The notes under the pieces are model-generated. The model was not told where the DNA came from and did no database searches. It saw only the letters and a list, made by a program, of their open reading frames with translations. Shown in pieces: positions 63,164-64,000 of a DNA stretch of 64,000 nucleotides. Source of the DNA: Streptomyces sp. 6-11-2 (GTDB lineage Bacteria; Actinomycetota; Actinomycetes; Streptomycetales; Streptomycetaceae); the NCBI RefSeq assembly GCF_006540305.1, contig NZ_BJOR01000001.1, positions 2,728,001 to 2,792,000 of the forward strand, given 5' to 3'. Both the position numbers and the translations under genes were made by a program. The number at the start of each line of letters is the position of its first letter. Position 1 is the stretch's first letter.

Positions 63164-64000
63164 TCAGAGATAGTCCTGCAGCCGGCCCACCGTCAGGCCC
63201 TTCCTCTGGATTCCGCGGAGCAGGCGGGTCGTGCGGTCGCGCAGGGGCGGGCCGTCGAGGTCGTCGTCGTCCGAGGCGACGAGGAGGATGTCGCCGGGAC
63301 GCAGTTCGTGGGGGCCGTGTCTGAAGCGCAGGCCGGTGTCGGTCGTGACGCCGCGCCACAGGGCGACCGCCGAGACCCCGCAGTCGGCGGCGGCGCGCAG
63401 GGTCGTCGTGTCGTACCTGCCGTAGGGCGGGCGGAAGAGGCGGGGGGTGACGCCGAAGCGGGAGCGGATCTTGTCCCGCTGGCCGCAGATCTCGGCACGC
63501 TGGCCCGCGTAGGGCAGGCCGCGCAGCGAGGGGTGGTCCAGGGTGTGGTTCTGGAGGTCCGCGCCCACCGACATCAGGTGCGCGAAGTGCCCGTACCCCG
63601 GTCCGACGACACTGTCCGTGAGGAACATGCTGACCGGCAAGCGCAGTTCACGGACCATGTCGACGAACCGCGGATCCTTCTCCGCGCCGTCGTCGTAGGT
63701 GAGGAAGACGACCGGGTCGGAGGTCGCGACGTGGTCCACGACCTCGGGCAGGCCTGCGGACGGGGTGGCGCCGGCGAGCCGGGGCGGACGGGCCGGCGGC
63801 TTCGGCGGCGCGGCGAGCGGCGCCCTGAGCCCCCAGCGCCGGTAGGCCTGGTCGGCCGTCGGGCTCTGCGACCGTACGCCCTGCGCCGCCTTGCGGCCGA
63901 GCCGCTCGATGGGGTCGACGGACGTGGCACAGCCGGTCAGCAGCGAGGCGGCGAGCAGGGCCACGGCCAGGTGCCGCGGCCGGACGGGCCGCGGTCTCAC
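63164..64000 (-). CDS. Polysaccharide deacetylase lipoprotein, possibly cut by window edge
   Basis: At least 278 residues. The visible start is a GTG at the last base of the window, leading into HLAVALLAASLLTGCATS, a lipoprotein signal with a Cys lipobox; the true start may lie further out. The NodB-fold catalytic domain has TYDDG (metal and base Asp), HTLDHPSLRGL (HxxxH), LFRPPYGRYD and a late LLVASDDDD. It likely removes acetyl groups from wall or envelope polysaccharide outside the membrane. It stands on the groES strand, downstream of the window edge. Confidence 0.88.
   Translation of the reverse strand: MRPRPVRPRHLAVALLAASLLTGCATSVDPIERLGRKAAQGVRSQSPTADQAYRRWGLRAPLAAPPKPPARPPRLAGATPSAGLPEVVDHVATSDPVVFLTYDDGAEKDPRFVDMVRELRLPVSMFLTDSVVGPGYGHFAHLMSVGADLQNHTLDHPSLRGLPYAGQRAEICGQRDKIRSRFGVTPRLFRPPYGRYDTTTLRAAADCGVSAVALWRGVTTDTGLRFRHGPHELRPGDILLVASDDDDLDGPPLRDRTTRLLRGIQRKGLTVGRLQDYL

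Overview
This window is chromosomal DNA of a Streptomyces species, or a very close relative. The DNA is very GC-rich with strong G/C bias at third codon positions. GTG and TTG starts are common. The developmental genes bldM and whiD sit side by side, a GroEL with a His-rich tail is preceded by two CIRCE operators, and there are guaA, two IMP dehydrogenase-type genes and a five-member array of Ser/Thr kinases. From memory the gene order matches the S. coelicolor core region from about SCO4761 (groES) to SCO4800 (icmB), read in the opposite direction. I see no insertion sequence, prophage, tRNA, rRNA or CRISPR array, so this is mostly core rather than accessory DNA.

Layout. 0.1-9.8 kb: a Pro/Val-repeat secreted protein, then a divergent five-gene module. 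MoxR ATPase, DUF5682 and VWA proteins lie leftward; SWIM zinc-finger and DUF5691 proteins lie rightward. The function of this module is unknown to me. 9.9-20.2 kb: the cobalamin-binding subunit IcmB, a lipase-like hydrolase, an M23 peptidase, the helicase PcrA, two NlpC/P60 peptidases, a frameshifted TDT-family transporter and a small membrane protein. The first NlpC/P60 gene has lost its signal peptide and seems to keep only the 3' part of a c-di-AMP riboswitch. 20.3-26.5 kb: a PspC-linked two-component system divergent from a PspC/LiaF-like membrane protein, then DoxX and an unknown membrane protein. 26.7-34.6 kb: a class II aldolase-like protein, a PNPOx-fold protein, GuaA, chorismate mutase preceded by what looks like a Phe/Tyr leader-peptide attenuator, a GMC oxidoreductase and succinic semialdehyde dehydrogenase. 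34.7-45.1 kb: five tandem membrane Ser/Thr kinase-type proteins, one a clear pseudokinase. 45.3-54.1 kb: GlpD, a nucleotide-sugar dehydrogenase homologue lacking its catalytic Cys, GuaB3, GuaB, an ECF-type sigma factor (probably ShbA), BldM and WhiD. 54.2-60.5 kb: LysR regulator, MOSC, SDR and SnoaL-like proteins, then the 5-oxoprolinase operon pxpABC, whose PxpC carries a long N-terminal pentapeptide-repeat extension. 60.7-64 kb: groES-groEL and a polysaccharide deacetylase lipoprotein running to the window edge.

How the genes work together. GuaB and GuaA supply GMP. BldM, WhiD and the sigma factor link the area to growth and sporulation; a near-ideal sigma-BldN promoter lies before bldM. 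M23, NlpC/P60 and the deacetylase are cell-wall enzymes. The PspC system and the kinase array are envelope sensors. PxpABC recycles 5-oxoproline to glutamate.

Best leads. (1) The aromatic leader peptide and attenuator before chorismate mutase. (2) The MoxR-VWA-DUF5682-SWIM-DUF5691 module with its symmetrical divergent promoter region. (3) The decayed riboswitch together with a signal-less NlpC/P60 protein. (4) The pseudokinase with a long low-complexity insert. (5) The repeat-expanded PxpC.
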